The notes below the pieces were generated by a model. That model was not told the DNA's origin and did not search any database. It was given only the letters and a program-made list of their open reading frames with translations. A program made the translations under genes and the position numbers. Below are positions 12,085 to 22,668 of a stretch of 64,000 nucleotides of DNA, piece by piece. Numbering within the stretch: position 1 is the first letter of the stretch; the number at the start of each line of letters is the position of its first letter. The DNA is from Adiantum capillus-veneris (Eukaryota > Streptophyta > Polypodiopsida > Polypodiales > Pteridaceae). The stretch spans positions 82,144,384 to 82,208,383 of the forward strand of contig CM043944.1 of the NCBI GenBank assembly GCA_014529385.2, written 5' to 3'.

Positions 12085-13345
12085 AGATATGGTGAATATT
12101 AAGCTGACAAAACATCACCAAAAATTCGTCTTCAAAGTGATAATACGTTATTTTCATCGCATGTCAGAGCTTGAGCTTCATCGTTGCCTAAATCCCTCGA
12201 CTCTGAAAGATTATTACGAATTCACATAGGCTTTATTGAAGTTTGTCTTTGAGCAGCTTCAACACGCATTTACACCCCAGAATGCATTTGACATATCTTT
12301 AATGACATCAGGTTCATTATCGAACATGATCAAGTAGTCTATCGGATAGATTGCAAAGATTTTTCAGGATCTAAAAAACCCTGAAATAATTATTTTTCAA
12401 GGGTAGTTACTCGCATACAACTTGTGCAACAGTTGTATACTGAGTTCAAGAGCGTGAAAGAGCAGCAAAGCGCACAAGAGTCGAAGTCATCTCTTCTAAT
12501 GCTATTCTAGAGCCAGAGAGAAGATTAGAGTAGAGACTCCTGCTAGTGCCACTCTTGCACTCAATCAGTCTCAGCTCCCCCCTATATGTATATCTTTTGC
12601 CAGAAACTGCAGCCTTCAACGCACAGGCTCCACAGCTGGGAGAAGGGAGATGGACAAACGTGAAACGTGTCGGTGTCACACACCCTGCCTTTAAAGAGCC
12701 AATATATGCTATGAAAATCTTCAAAGTCCACTTGCATGGACCCACAGTGGATCAGCACGTCAAGGACGAAGCCACAACTTTGGACATCACTCAACGTGGC
12801 ATCATTTATCTGCTTGCCATTGTCCACCATATAGAGCATCCAATGCTCATTTCACATTTTTTGAATGGCAGCCATGTAGAGCAGTGGATAAGAGAGTGCA
12901 ATGCAGATGGTAGTCAACTTGCCATTTGCAATTATGTAGCCACAGAAGGAACAATAGAGTTGTTCCAAAATAACATTTTGTAGATAATAAATGCTCTTCT
13001 TCAAGCCCTGAAGTATCTACATGCACACGACTATCCCCACAATGACCTTCACTCCCGCAACATGATGCTTCACTTTGGATAGAAGGGGGTCTATGCAGGC
13101 ATTGTGGATAGGGGGTCATTAAAAATACCCCCACAATGGCATGTTTTCCTTCTCTCCGCAACTTGCAAATAGAAACTAGAAAGTAGAGCGAGAGATATTT
13201 TCCATGGGATGCCCTAGAATGCATATCTACTAATCCCCCTCCCTAGAATAAAGCCATGGATATTTACTCCATGTGTCATACTTGTAAATGGCTCTTGAAG
13301 TGCATGGAAGTGCCACAAGAGAAAAACAAAAGGGATTTTTAAGGC
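12085..13345 (+). pseudogene. Decayed protein-kinase-like gene
   Basis: A broken kinase domain is legible on the plus strand. The open part at 12546-12983 holds a Gly-rich-loop-like GEGRW and YAMKIFK, with the ATP-anchoring Lys. After a TAG at 12981 the frame continues with ALKYLHAHDYPHNDLHSRN, matching the catalytic loop HxDLxxxN. GIVDRGSL stands where the Mg-binding DFG belongs, so Phe is lost to Arg. PWDALE and KAMDIYSMC near 13200-13275 match the APE and DxYSxG regions. Several in-frame stops (12981, about 13081, 13170, 13230) show it is not functional. The upstream sequence from about 12088, after a pyrimidine-rich tract ending in GCAG, looks like a decayed exon with a separate Glu/Lys/Gln-rich segment at 12400-12490. 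The kinase subfamily is not clear. It may be a captured or retroposed copy. Confidence 0.65.
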
Positions 13346-13618
13346 AATGTACATACCCACCTTGAGAGTGGCAAGCGAAACAATCCCTTAGCTTGACCTA
13401 ACACTTTTGATCTTTCCATGTGTCTAAACGGTGCCCATAGAGTGGGCTATGACATTGTAATGATTTTTGGTCTAAGGGAGTTTTAAGGCAATGTACATAC
13501 CCACCTTGAGAGTGGCAAGCGAAACAATCCCTTAGCTTGACCTAACACTTTTGATCTTTCCATGTGTCTAAACGGTGCCCATAGAGTGGGCTATGACATT
13601 GTAATGATTTTTGGTCTA
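13337..13618. repeat. Perfect 138-bp direct duplication
   Basis: Copies at 13337-13474 and 13481-13618 read identically and are separated by 6 bp (AGGGAG). The unit begins right at the end of the kinase-like homology. Confidence 0.95.
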
Positions 13619-14285
13619 CGACCAAGTGATGATTGAAGTGATGAATTGTTTATGGTCCTCTTTAGTTGCGCTTCTAAATTATATAATTGATCATAACTTT
13701 CTAAAGATATGGTGATAAATATTATATCTCTTTATTGCTGCAAGATTAAGATATCCTGTCTATTTCTTTGAAGATTTGAAAGTGATAACATGTTAGCTTT
13801 ATGAAAAATCTTTCTCATGATGACATGTTTGCTTGATTGACAGATATGGAAGAAGTACTTAACCACGCCAAAGCAGATGCCATCTTACTTTGCGCAATGC
13901 CTCTGACATGTACCAATAGACTTGACCAAAGACAAAAGAGTCATTAGGAAGAGGATGGGGTGGAGGAGGGCCTCTTTATTTGCCATGAGCTTATGGAGGT
14001 GATTAAAATTTTGATGAATAGGTGTATGCCATGTGTGCAAGAATGGTGCGTATGTAAGAGATGTGTTAGAGTGGTCAAAGGATGTACTTTCCCCCCCAAA
14101 AAGGAAGTGGATAATTTTATGATTTTCGGCCTTCCATAACTCCCACATATGATCTCCAATTTGAGCGGAGATCATAGATCTACAATCTACACATAGAGCT
14201 CTTTCCATAGATACGCTACATGATATGGTTTTACCCGCTAGATTTTAAATTCCATTTTGGGGGGGGAACTTTGGATTCAAATAAA
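13619..14285. other. Flank of the hAT remnant, with a short inverted echo of it
   Basis: At about 13930-13972 the plus strand repeats the ATTAGGAAGAGGATGGGGT segment found on the minus strand near 14370-14405. A 107-codon minus frame at 13885-14208 has no recognisable motif. Confidence 0.5.
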
Positions 14286-15833
14286 CTAGCCATTTTGCCT
14301 GTTTGGACTCAAAAGATGTCCTTTGATTACGTTCTTAATACTAAAGTTTTGACTTCTTAAACTGCCAGATAAAGAGACCCTCCTAGACCCCATTCTCTTC
14401 CTAATGGAGTCTTTGTCGACTATTCGTAAAAGATCTACAAATGGTTTGGCCAGGGTGAAAATTCTCTCTACATTGTGCCAAAAAACTTGTGAGTTCACAA
14501 GATGTACACATCTTGCAGCTGCCTCTTGGTAGCTAGGATACTTGCTGAGCCATGCATCCCAGTGTCTATCAGCTACTATTTCAATCAATGCAGGATTCAC
14601 TTCTTACAAGGTGGAAAGAACATAATATGCGGTTGCAAACCTTGTCGCACAAAATATATGCAAAGTTTTGTTGGGTGATTTTAATTGAAAAAGAGCATAC
14701 AAAAATCTATGCTCTCTAATAAATTTCACCACATGATTAATGATCTAGCAGCGTTTGCTTTATGACGACCATTTTTCGGCCATTTTTCCAATATCATTTA
14801 ATAGAAAATTAAGAGTATGCGCGGCACATGGCACCCTAGTAATTCTTGGGTACTTAACTTGGATAGCCCTTCATGCAGCCTTGTAATTGGATGCATTATC
14901 TGTGACAATTGCAGTCACATTCTTTGGTCCACCTACCTTTGCTATAGCGTGCTCATATATCCTTGCTAGATAATCACTGGTCTTCTCTTTTAAAAAGGTG
15001 TCAATGGCTTCCACAAACATAGACCCTCTAGGATTGATCAGCATCACATTGATGAGTGACTTCTTCTGACAGTTGGTCCATCCAACTGTCAGAAGAAGCC
15101 AATGCTATAGTGCAACCATATGCAGGAACAAACATCCATCCAACGCTATAATGAAACCATACACAGGAAAAAAATCCACCGTTGTGCGCTTGAAGGTAGC
15201 TTCATTAATGTCTTTCACTTTATCTAGATACTCTGTGCACATCTTATTATAATAAGGAAGCACAAACCCCTTTTTTTCCGTGCTCATTAAAGCATCTTGA
15301 AATATGGGGTTGTGCATAGCATTGAATAGTATACCACACGCCACAAAATCTTGCGTCCATTTCAAGTGCCCCTCAAGCAACTTTTGCTTATCTATCACTT
15401 CATACAGCGTTTGTCCATTGGATGATGCTTTACTAGCTTTAGTTGAGCTAGGATTTGCTGTTGCTAACATCGAAGCACATTCGTGAAAAGGAGTTGATTG
15501 GGGAGTCTAAGCATTTGCTTCCATAGGCACATGCTCTATCCTCTCATTGAAAAATGACATTTCAACATCCATTGCAGCTTGTTTGGCATTCACAGTTTTG
15601 TTTTTAGATGCAATAATTTTCTCTGCAATGCGAGCGTACTTTGGCAATCTAGCATGAATATATCTTGGTGGCGTCGTACACTCGGACACATTACCAGGGA
15701 CTTTAAACAAATTCTCTTTGATTCTCGTCGCATTACCACTGAACTCATGGCCGCATGTCTTGCATTTCAATCGAGATGTATTCTTTCCAGCACACAGCTC
15801 GTGGACGTAATTCCACTCATGTCCTTTCACCAT
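14286..15833 (-). pseudogene. Decayed hAT-type transposase (BED zinc finger + DUF659-like)
   Basis: Read on the minus strand, the first open segment (15833-15507) holds a BED-type finger with CKTCGHEF and a later VSEC. The expected His between them is Asn (KENL), so a zinc ligand is missing. The next segment (15470-15105) has the FACGI-like start and LPYYNKM of DUF659 transposases. Between 15100 and 14700 the minus strand encodes fragments such as VTAIVTDNASNYKA and ITRVPCAAHTLNFLLNDI, the conserved DUF659/hAT core. The last segment (14600-14286) has HWDAWLSKYPSYQEAA. Several frames are separated by stops and one inverted duplication (15060-15098). The C-terminal dimerisation region is not seen. 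Non-functional; it presumably moved nearby DNA once. Confidence 0.75.
15060..15098. repeat. Perfect 17-bp inverted repeat (5-nt loop) inside the hAT remnant
   Basis: CTTCTTCTGACAGTTGG, TCCAT, then the exact complement. The downstream 15098-15165 also repeats nearby sequence, as expected from a snap-back or template-switch error. Confidence 0.95.
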
Positions 15834-15845
15834 GCTAACAGATAA

Positions 15846-16897
15846 ATTTCAGCTGCCAGATTAACAAATCCACTTGTTAATTTTGAAGTCAAAATTAGTT
15901 CAAAGCAACAAATTTCACAAGGATTGCTCTATCAATCAATATAGTGATCAAAATCTGTCCACATTATCAATTATTATCGCGTTGCATTATCAATTAACAA
16001 TAGATAATATATTTCAATATACTGATGTCAACAAAATTATATTTTGATGCACTAAATAACTTCATCACTTCAAACAAATGATTTCAATCACATTGCACTA
16101 TATCGATTCGTCTTAAGTGCAAGATTTTGGATTTCACACAATACGGTAATCAATCTTATAATCCGTTGCACTGTATCGATTTATCTAAATTGCAAGCTTA
16201 AAGCTTTCACACATTATGATAATTGATAATATTGATCAAATCTTACAATTGATTCTCATTGAAAATGGGATTAATTACAATCTTTGACAATTGTCATATC
16301 TATCTGAAGTGAGAACATGAAGTTCTCACACTCCACGGTAGATCTTTAAAAGCTTATCTATCTACATTTGATACACGTGTACAATCACACAGCATGATAG
16401 ACGTAGCAATCCAAATAAAGATAATATAATATCAATGTATTTGGACATGAGATTCCTAAATTTTGGTTCTAGTGAGAGCATAGTGTGATGGCTCTACACA
16501 GGACAACAACATTTCTATCTATGTTCACTTTGAGGTGAGAAAGTATCTACACGTCAAAATCGAACTTACCTAAATAAAACTGACCTCTATTCTATTATAT
16601 TTTGCTGATAGATAACCTCATGTGAGAGTACACTCTGCACACAATGGTAATCTCTAAAATAGATCCTAATTCACTTACACGTGTCAGTAAACTGAGCATG
16701 TAGGAAGTGATTCTTAAAAAACAAAAACCTTGTATGAGTGAGAGTCTGAGCTCTACATAACATACAAAGATTAGATAATTTGATTTTAAAATAAATGATT
16801 ATAAATTTTTCTAAGCAGAACATAAAATTTGATTGTTTTGTAAAATAATTAAAACATTTTGAGTTTTTGTTTTTGAATTATTGCAAAATTAATTTTT
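15846..16897. other. AT-rich region without a recognisable gene
   Basis: Short recurring words (TCACATTGCACTATATCGATT, and CACAnnATGGTA near several short intervals) hint at a degenerate subterminal repeat region, but no regular unit can be drawn and no coding frame is seen. Confidence 0.45.
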
Positions 16898-16989
16898 TTG
16901 TTATTTTCTGACAAGAAATACCTTTTGAGAGTAACACTAGTCTCAATAGGCACGTGTCCAGTATACATAGTTTTTTTTTCGAGCAATAC

Positions 16990-17200
16990 ATCTGTCGATC
17001 GATTTTTTTTTGTACAAAACATCTTTCAATTGAAAGATGTTTCGATCAAAGTATCTTTCAATCGAAAATCAAGGAAAAAATATGTTGCCCGTTTTTTTAT
17101 GACGTGTCACCGTATAAAACGCCCGTATAATATGGATCATTGTTTAAAATGACCGTATATGGCATATTATATGTTTTCCGTATAACGTTTAATGCAACTT
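16990..17200. repeat. Second cluster of TCGAT/GAAAGAT and CGTATAA motifs
   Basis: Contains GTCGATCGATT, AACATCTTTCAATTGAAAGATGTTTC (as two short arms), TTTCAATCGAAAATC, CGTATAAAACGC and CCGTATAACG. Read in reverse, TTTTCGATTGAAAGATA parallels TTTTCGATCGAAAGATA at 10687-10703. Confidence 0.4.
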
Positions 17201-17498
17201 AGCGTACCTTGCTAGCTTTCCTAAATGATAGATAGCATCTCGGACACCACTTGTTAATAAACCATCATTAACAAGGGCGAGACCATGCTACATGTATCAA
17301 TTTACAATCAAATTAGTATCACTTGGTTGGAGAAAGGAGTTGTTATGATTCAAAAAATAATGGACTACCTGGATCAAATCATGCCAGCCATGTGTCTTCA
17401 AGTTCAAAAGACTTGTATCATCCATGGTGAATATATTTTTTAATGAGGCACCATTTCTTGTGGGTGTGTGGATAGATTATATTATTTGATTAATCGTG

Positions 17499-19413
17499 TC
17501 AATCTCCTTGGAGGTAAGCACCAATGGTGCAGGTGCATATTCTTTTGACTCGTCTCCCCATCAACATGGGGACACAAGTTGTGTTTGTAATTTGATATTT
17601 TAAGTCATTTGGATCTGCTTCCGTGTCCTTCAAAAAACCAATAAGATGTTTCCACAAAGAGTGGCCTACACTTTTAAATATATACATAGAATCAAGAAGA
17701 TGAATGATCTTCAAATCCTTTTGATACTCCAAAGAAAACCATACATAGATAGAGGGAGTTAGAGAGGGTAATCCTCAAGATGGGTCATCATCTTCTTCGC
17801 TTGTAAGCTTTGACTTTGGATCACTAATGAACTCTTCGGTCCACTTTAGGTACATATCTATGGGTGTCATTCATATTGGACATCATCCATTCTCAAACTT
17901 TCCATTAAAATGTGTGTCTTGGCATAACAAATGATCTTCAAGTAAGAATTGTTTGTGTCAAAGGCATATATTTTTATTGAGATGCTTACTATATGTAGAT
18001 TTCAGCTCATCACCGCATGAGGGACAAGCTTTATAACCTTTGATTGAGCACCCTACATCCATAGTAAAATATTTAGTATGATTTTAAAAAAATACAATAA
18101 AAAGAAATTATCTACATGTATTACTTAACCACAAATCAGTTTTGGCAAAGAATCCATAGCCAAGAAAGTCGTGTATGTTGCATGCTAAAATTCCTCAAAC
18201 TTTGAATCTGCTTTCATATTTTGTTTTTGACATATCAAGTATATATATGCCTCTCCACAACTCTTGGACGTCATCAATTAGAGATTTCAAGTATACGTTA
18301 ATGTTTTTAACATGAAGTTCTTTTGAAATTATGAGAGACAAAAGCAAATGCTCTTTTTTACAGCAAATAAAGGGTGATAGATTGTAGTTAACTAGAACTA
18401 TTGTGCAGGTAGACCATTTACTTAAGTTCATAAGAATGGATTCACACCGTCCAAACCAATGCTCATCTTAATGTGTCATGGTTTTGTTTCAAACTCAGAC
18501 CATTTTGTAATTGAAAGTAGGGCAATCGAAGGGAATTCTCATAGGCCCATCCGTACTTGCATATTTTGCTCCCCAATCCATAAGTCTTGCTAAATCCAGG
18601 GTTCCATAAATGTGTTTGACATGGGGTGCCAATGAAAAATTTTGAATCATCTTACAAGGGATCTGTGTGCTCGTATCTTTATAGCAAGATTTTTTATATC
18701 TTGGACATGCCTTCTCATTTTTGTATTTGTCTCTATACAAAATACAATCATTGGACATGCGTGTATGGTGTTATAATCAAGTCCAAGCTTGCTCAACGTC
18801 TTTTTCACTTCATATTTTGATGCAGGAAGAGTTGTTTGAGGGTAATAACTTTTGAGATAGTAGCGTGCAACATTTGAGCAAACACCACATACAAATGAAA
18901 TATTGAAATATGCAAAAATAATTCAATAAAAATTGACAATGGAGAAGGTAATTAATAGTGCCGAGAATTACTCCAAGCATAGCAATTTTGGAGGTTCAAA
19001 ATAATCAAACTCGTGCTTAATAGTGACAAATTTGTGCCTCCATAGATTTCTCAAGTGCTTCCACTCTAAGAAAACTTTCTATATTACACTCTTCACTTTC
19101 TTTGTACCAATCATGAATAAGATCATCCATGTCATCATCCATGAATAGATTTCTCAAGTGCTTCCACTCTAAGAAAACTTTCTATATTACACTCTTCACT
19201 TTCTTTGTACCAATCATGAATAAGATCATCCATGCCATCATCATCATCAAAAACATCATTGTTTTTGTCACAATTTGAACCATATAGTTTCTTTAATCTC
19301 TCATAACTATTTGGATCACTCTTAAAAAGGAGTTTCTTGCACTTAAATGACATATGTGAGATGCCATGAGAAGATAGATGCACATCATTTACAATATCAT
19401 GATCTGAGACCAC
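17499..19413 (-). pseudogene. Decayed CACTA (En/Spm) TNP2-type transposase
   Basis: Minus-strand segments in order resemble the plant TNP2/Transposase_21 protein. The N-terminal piece 19413-19135 is rich in Asp with a LLFKSDPNS segment. 18758-18495 has CILYRDKYKNEKACPRYKKS, the zinc-ribbon-like region. 18431-18195 has SKWSTCTIVLVNYNLSPF and KEHLLLSLII, followed by a LQELWRG-like stretch. 17732-17499 has DLKIIHLLDSMYIFKSVGHS and KDTEADPNDLK. Frames are separated by stops and short non-coding stretches, some of which may be introns. The catalytic core is incomplete and I see no clear CACTA termini next to it. Confidence 0.75.
19042..19247. repeat. 103-bp tandem duplication in the TNP2 N-terminal region
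   Basis: Copies start at 19042 and 19145 and differ at one or two bases (GTCATCATCC versus GCCATCATCA). 103 is not a multiple of three, so it shifts the frame. Confidence 0.9.
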
Positions 19414-19583
19414 ATAGACACAAGTATAAGCATTCTATATACAAAAATCAAACTTAATATTTTATAACACATACTTAGCATTCAAGAAAGAAACAAATTG
19501 ATTAAGAAAAAAACTAAATAATATTAAGTATAGACGTGTAAATCTCAAAAATTTGATACATAATCCATAAGTACATGTTTCAT

Positions 19584-20610
19584 TTATACACTTTTACATA
19601 TCCAATCTAGAGGTGGAGGTTCTCTTTCTGGCGTACAAAATTTGTAGTTCACTAATAGCTCATCATCGGCACATAATGATCTAATGGCATTTACAACAAT
19701 AATGTATCTAGGAACATCTCTGTTCATGTATTCTGGTTTATGCCCATTTTTTGAATCCATAAACGTGCAATTTGTTCTTGCATTCCTTCTTTGACTACTA
19801 TTAATGAAGTTTCCATGTGTGTGTGGTCTCTCATCTGCATAAAGTCTTTGGCTTTCTGCATGGGTAATGCCTCTATCTAAAAGGGATGCTACATTGAGAC
19901 ACAGACCATAAGTATTCATGCTATGGATGTAGGGTGCCAATTGATGACAAGGGCCCCATCCATATATGGGTCCACAAAATCATATAAGGGTCACCTCTAA
20001 ATGTGGTGAGACTTGTAGATTTTGTGAAATGAATAGCCCATGTCCTCCATTTAGAAGGCTAGAAGGAGCTATTGTGTAACAAGCACCCCAAAAGCTAAAA
20101 ACTTCTCCATCTCTAGGAAGAGATCTTCCATGCCATTCTCCATAGTGTCTATGATTATACATATGCACTAAAGATTGTAGACAATTGGGAAATGCATGAT
20201 CACCAAGGATCTTACTCTCAAGGCTAAGAGGCAAAGGTTGTCACAAGACATCCATTTGTGATTCTTGGATTTCATGAGCATGGCTTGTCTGAGAATGACT
20301 AGCAGCTTGATCATAGATGGCATCCTCATCATCAACTAGAGATGCATGTCCCTATATGTGAAATATTATTTATATTATTGATACAATTAGCTATAAGAAT
20401 TGAGATAAATAATATAAGAATCAATAATACTAACCATCGGTTGATCTGGGTGTGCGAGCATTGGTGTATGAGCTTTAACACCCCAATCCGACTCATGTGA
20501 ACGACATTGGCATTGCGGCCTTTGACGTAAGCCTCAACATCTATCGCACCAACATGGAATCTGCTCCTCTTCATAATCAAATGAAGGCACTCTCCTTGAA
20601 GTCTCTTCTT
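19584..20610 (-). pseudogene. SET-domain protein-methyltransferase-like gene, broken
   Basis: The minus-strand frame 20234-19584 carries SET-domain landmarks in order: GHGLFISQNL near the start (the GxG strand), YIHSMNTYG, GNFINSS followed by RNARTNC (the RFINHSC-like pseudoknot), and PRYIIVVNAI with DELLVNYKF (the ELxxDY strand). SET domains transfer methyl groups from S-adenosylmethionine to lysine. One in-frame TGA at about 19980 splits the frame, and the second catalytic-core Asn-His pair is changed to Asn-Ser. A likely upstream exon lies at about 20610-20440, separated by an AT-rich stretch. A CPxC-type post-SET cluster is not seen. It follows the CACTA transposase on the same strand, about 170 bp upstream of it. 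It could be a captured host gene or a component of the transposon. Confidence 0.6.
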
Positions 20611-20734
20611 CATGTCCTATTGTATGAGAGTGGTCTCCATGGCTATAATATGGAGGTGATGGAGTACAAGAGGAATTTTTATCTATATAAAAGAATAAGA
20701 AATTAAACTTAATGTGACTAAAGTACTAGTATGT

Positions 20735-20930
20735 ATGTATATGTATGTACGTACATACATACATACCTACATATATGTATATATGTATATATGTATATAT
20801 ATGTGTGTGTGTACGTATATATACATATTACTTACATACTTATATAGATATGTATATATACATACATATATACTCACATGCATATATACATATGTACATA
20901 CATACATTTATACATACAAAGGTACATTGT
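20735..20930. repeat. TATG/TACA microsatellite cluster
   Basis: Alternating runs of TATG, TACA and TATA units. The Tyr/Ile/His-rich frames across it are repeat artefacts. Confidence 0.95.
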
Positions 20931-20959
20931 TTCCTCTTGTTGTGAAAAAAAAAGACAGT

Positions 20960-22070
20960 ATGCTATAGTCCTTGAAAATTAGAGACCTTTGGGATTCCAA
21001 GAGGAGTCATGGACCCACCCTTGACACAAGATGCAATTACGGGTAGCATTCCCCCAACAAAATGTATGTCAATTTACAATCTAGATTTCCAACTAAATTA
21101 CGTATATGTATTCATTAATAATGTATTTGTAATATCATTTTATTTTCAATGAATGCAATGTAGGAGGTAGCATAGGCTAGAGTGGTGAGCAGCCACATGT
21201 CCCACTTGGGTCACATGGGCAAGATCAATTTCATAGACACTTTTGTAAGTATATATTTATAGATTTTCATAGCATAGTTTTAGAATGATGCGAATCAAAA
21301 TAACTTTAAAATTTGGATATTTTTTGTACATACCAAAGATTGTGGTCGAGCTTTAACTGTAGGGAGAGATCGAGATGGTGATATACTAGGGATACATACC
21401 CTTGTAATGCATCCTTCCATGTGCACACCCTTTTGTGAGTAATATTTGTAACTTTGAGTTATCTTTTTAAGCTAAAATGATTTTCAAATTAACTTTTAAT
21501 TGTCAATCAATTTTACTTAACTTTTATGAATGCAAGATGTTCACGGCGAGAGAGATCTCAAGCTTGTCATGAGAGAGGAGGAGGAGGGTAGGAGGATAGA
21601 TTAGCAATGGGCACGCACTGCATCATCTCCACATGTTGTGGGGTAGGAGGATCACTTGTACAAGTCCAATCCTAATACATAGCTATAGCTACATTTAGAT
21701 AGATGATCATGTACACACATTGACAATGCATGTATACATACATTAATGATATACATATTTAATCTGCTTCAATTAGTCCTACTCTCCTTGTATAGTACTA
21801 TAAAGTTTCTTCATTCATATTTAGTTTGTTTCAATCATTTTTGTTTATATTGTCAACTTTGAAGACGCCTTCATGATATTGTTCTTTGAAATGGATTTGA
21901 ACATTTTCAATTCATTGGCAAAGGAGCTGCAAGCAACAAATGTGGCCTACCAAAATACCTTGCTCATTGAACCTCTTCAAGAATCTCTCCTTCAAGGAGA
22001 ATATAATGACAATGGCAAACAATCTCAACAAAATGCTAGAGTCCCTTGAGAAGCGACACTTCTTGTCATA
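20960..22070 (+). other. Possible decayed exons, unidentified
   Basis: Plus-strand coding-like pieces are separated by AT-rich stretches with GTAAGT/GTGAGT and ..GCAAG-like borders: about 21170-21245, 21330-21435 (a frame reading GRALTVGRDRDGDILGIHTL) and 21537-21600. A further piece near 21895-22060 has a Leu/Glu/Lys-rich frame. I recognise none of them. They may be the other gene of the neighbouring CACTA element or an unrelated remnant. Confidence 0.25.
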
Positions 22071-22073
22071 AAC

Positions 22074-22308
22074 TCTATTATCTAACCAACCCAAATGATT
22101 TTCTCATATTAAACCGATCATTTAATGTGGGGGAATAGACATGAGCAAGGGTTTGAATATGCTTACGGGTCTCTCTCAACATGGGGCCAATGATAAAGGG
22201 GTCCAAATGAGAGATGATATGTCAAAGAGCAAGGCTAGCTAATTGAGCTTAAAGACCTTAGGGTTAGCTCCAATGTTTAGTGTTAAAAGTCCTTTGACTT
22301 AGGCAAGC
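22074..22308 (+). mobile_element. 5' end fragment of a Ty3-A-family LTR
   Basis: Begins exactly at the LTR terminus TGTCATAAA and follows the LTR at 31186 and 36990 for ~235 bp, with clearly more divergence than those two show from each other. Homology stops at 22308, where the minus-strand LTR begins, so this copy was cut by the Ty3-B insertion or a later deletion. Confidence 0.85.
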
Positions 22309-22599
22309 TGTAACATCCCCGACCGTCTAAGATCGGTGATAAGGAGAGCTCAACACATCCACTCTGACTCTACAATGCAAAGTGGAGGAACGATCAAGTG
22401 AGTTCCCCTAACTCTACATATCCTTTAGCAAGGTCACCCTAAAAGGGGTTTCTTATCCGTTTTGGAATCGCAAATAACTAGAACCCTTGGTTCATAGACT
22501 GATGCTTTTTACCTCATCGAGTGTGAGGCACATCCGTCAGTGATCCCCTAATATTAGGACTTAGCTCTTTGTTATCTATCGTCGTTTAAGTCCACGTTC

Positions 22600-22668
22600 G
22601 TGGAAAGCACCTGACTTATCAGGTCCACCCATCCGATAATTGGTTCAAGACCAATCCCCGCTTTCCAC
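22600..22668 (-). other. Conserved LTR structured RNA motif, copy 1
   Basis: On the plus strand: GTGGAAAGC (22600-22608), hairpin ACCTGA-CTTA-TCAGGT (22609-22624), 14-nt linker CCACCCATCCGATA, hairpin ATTGGT-TCAAG-ACCAAT (22639-22655), CCCC, then GCTTTCCAC (22660-22668), which pairs perfectly with the first 9 nt. This is a three-way junction. The same layout with other stem sequences occurs in two further LTR families in the window. Confidence 0.7.

Noticed and set aside
13885-14208. 107-codon minus frame beside the hAT remnant
   Set aside because: Overlaps a second open frame of equal quality and shows no hAT C-terminal motif.
20714-20968. 84-codon Tyr/Ile-rich frame
   Set aside because: Product of the TATG/TACA microsatellite.
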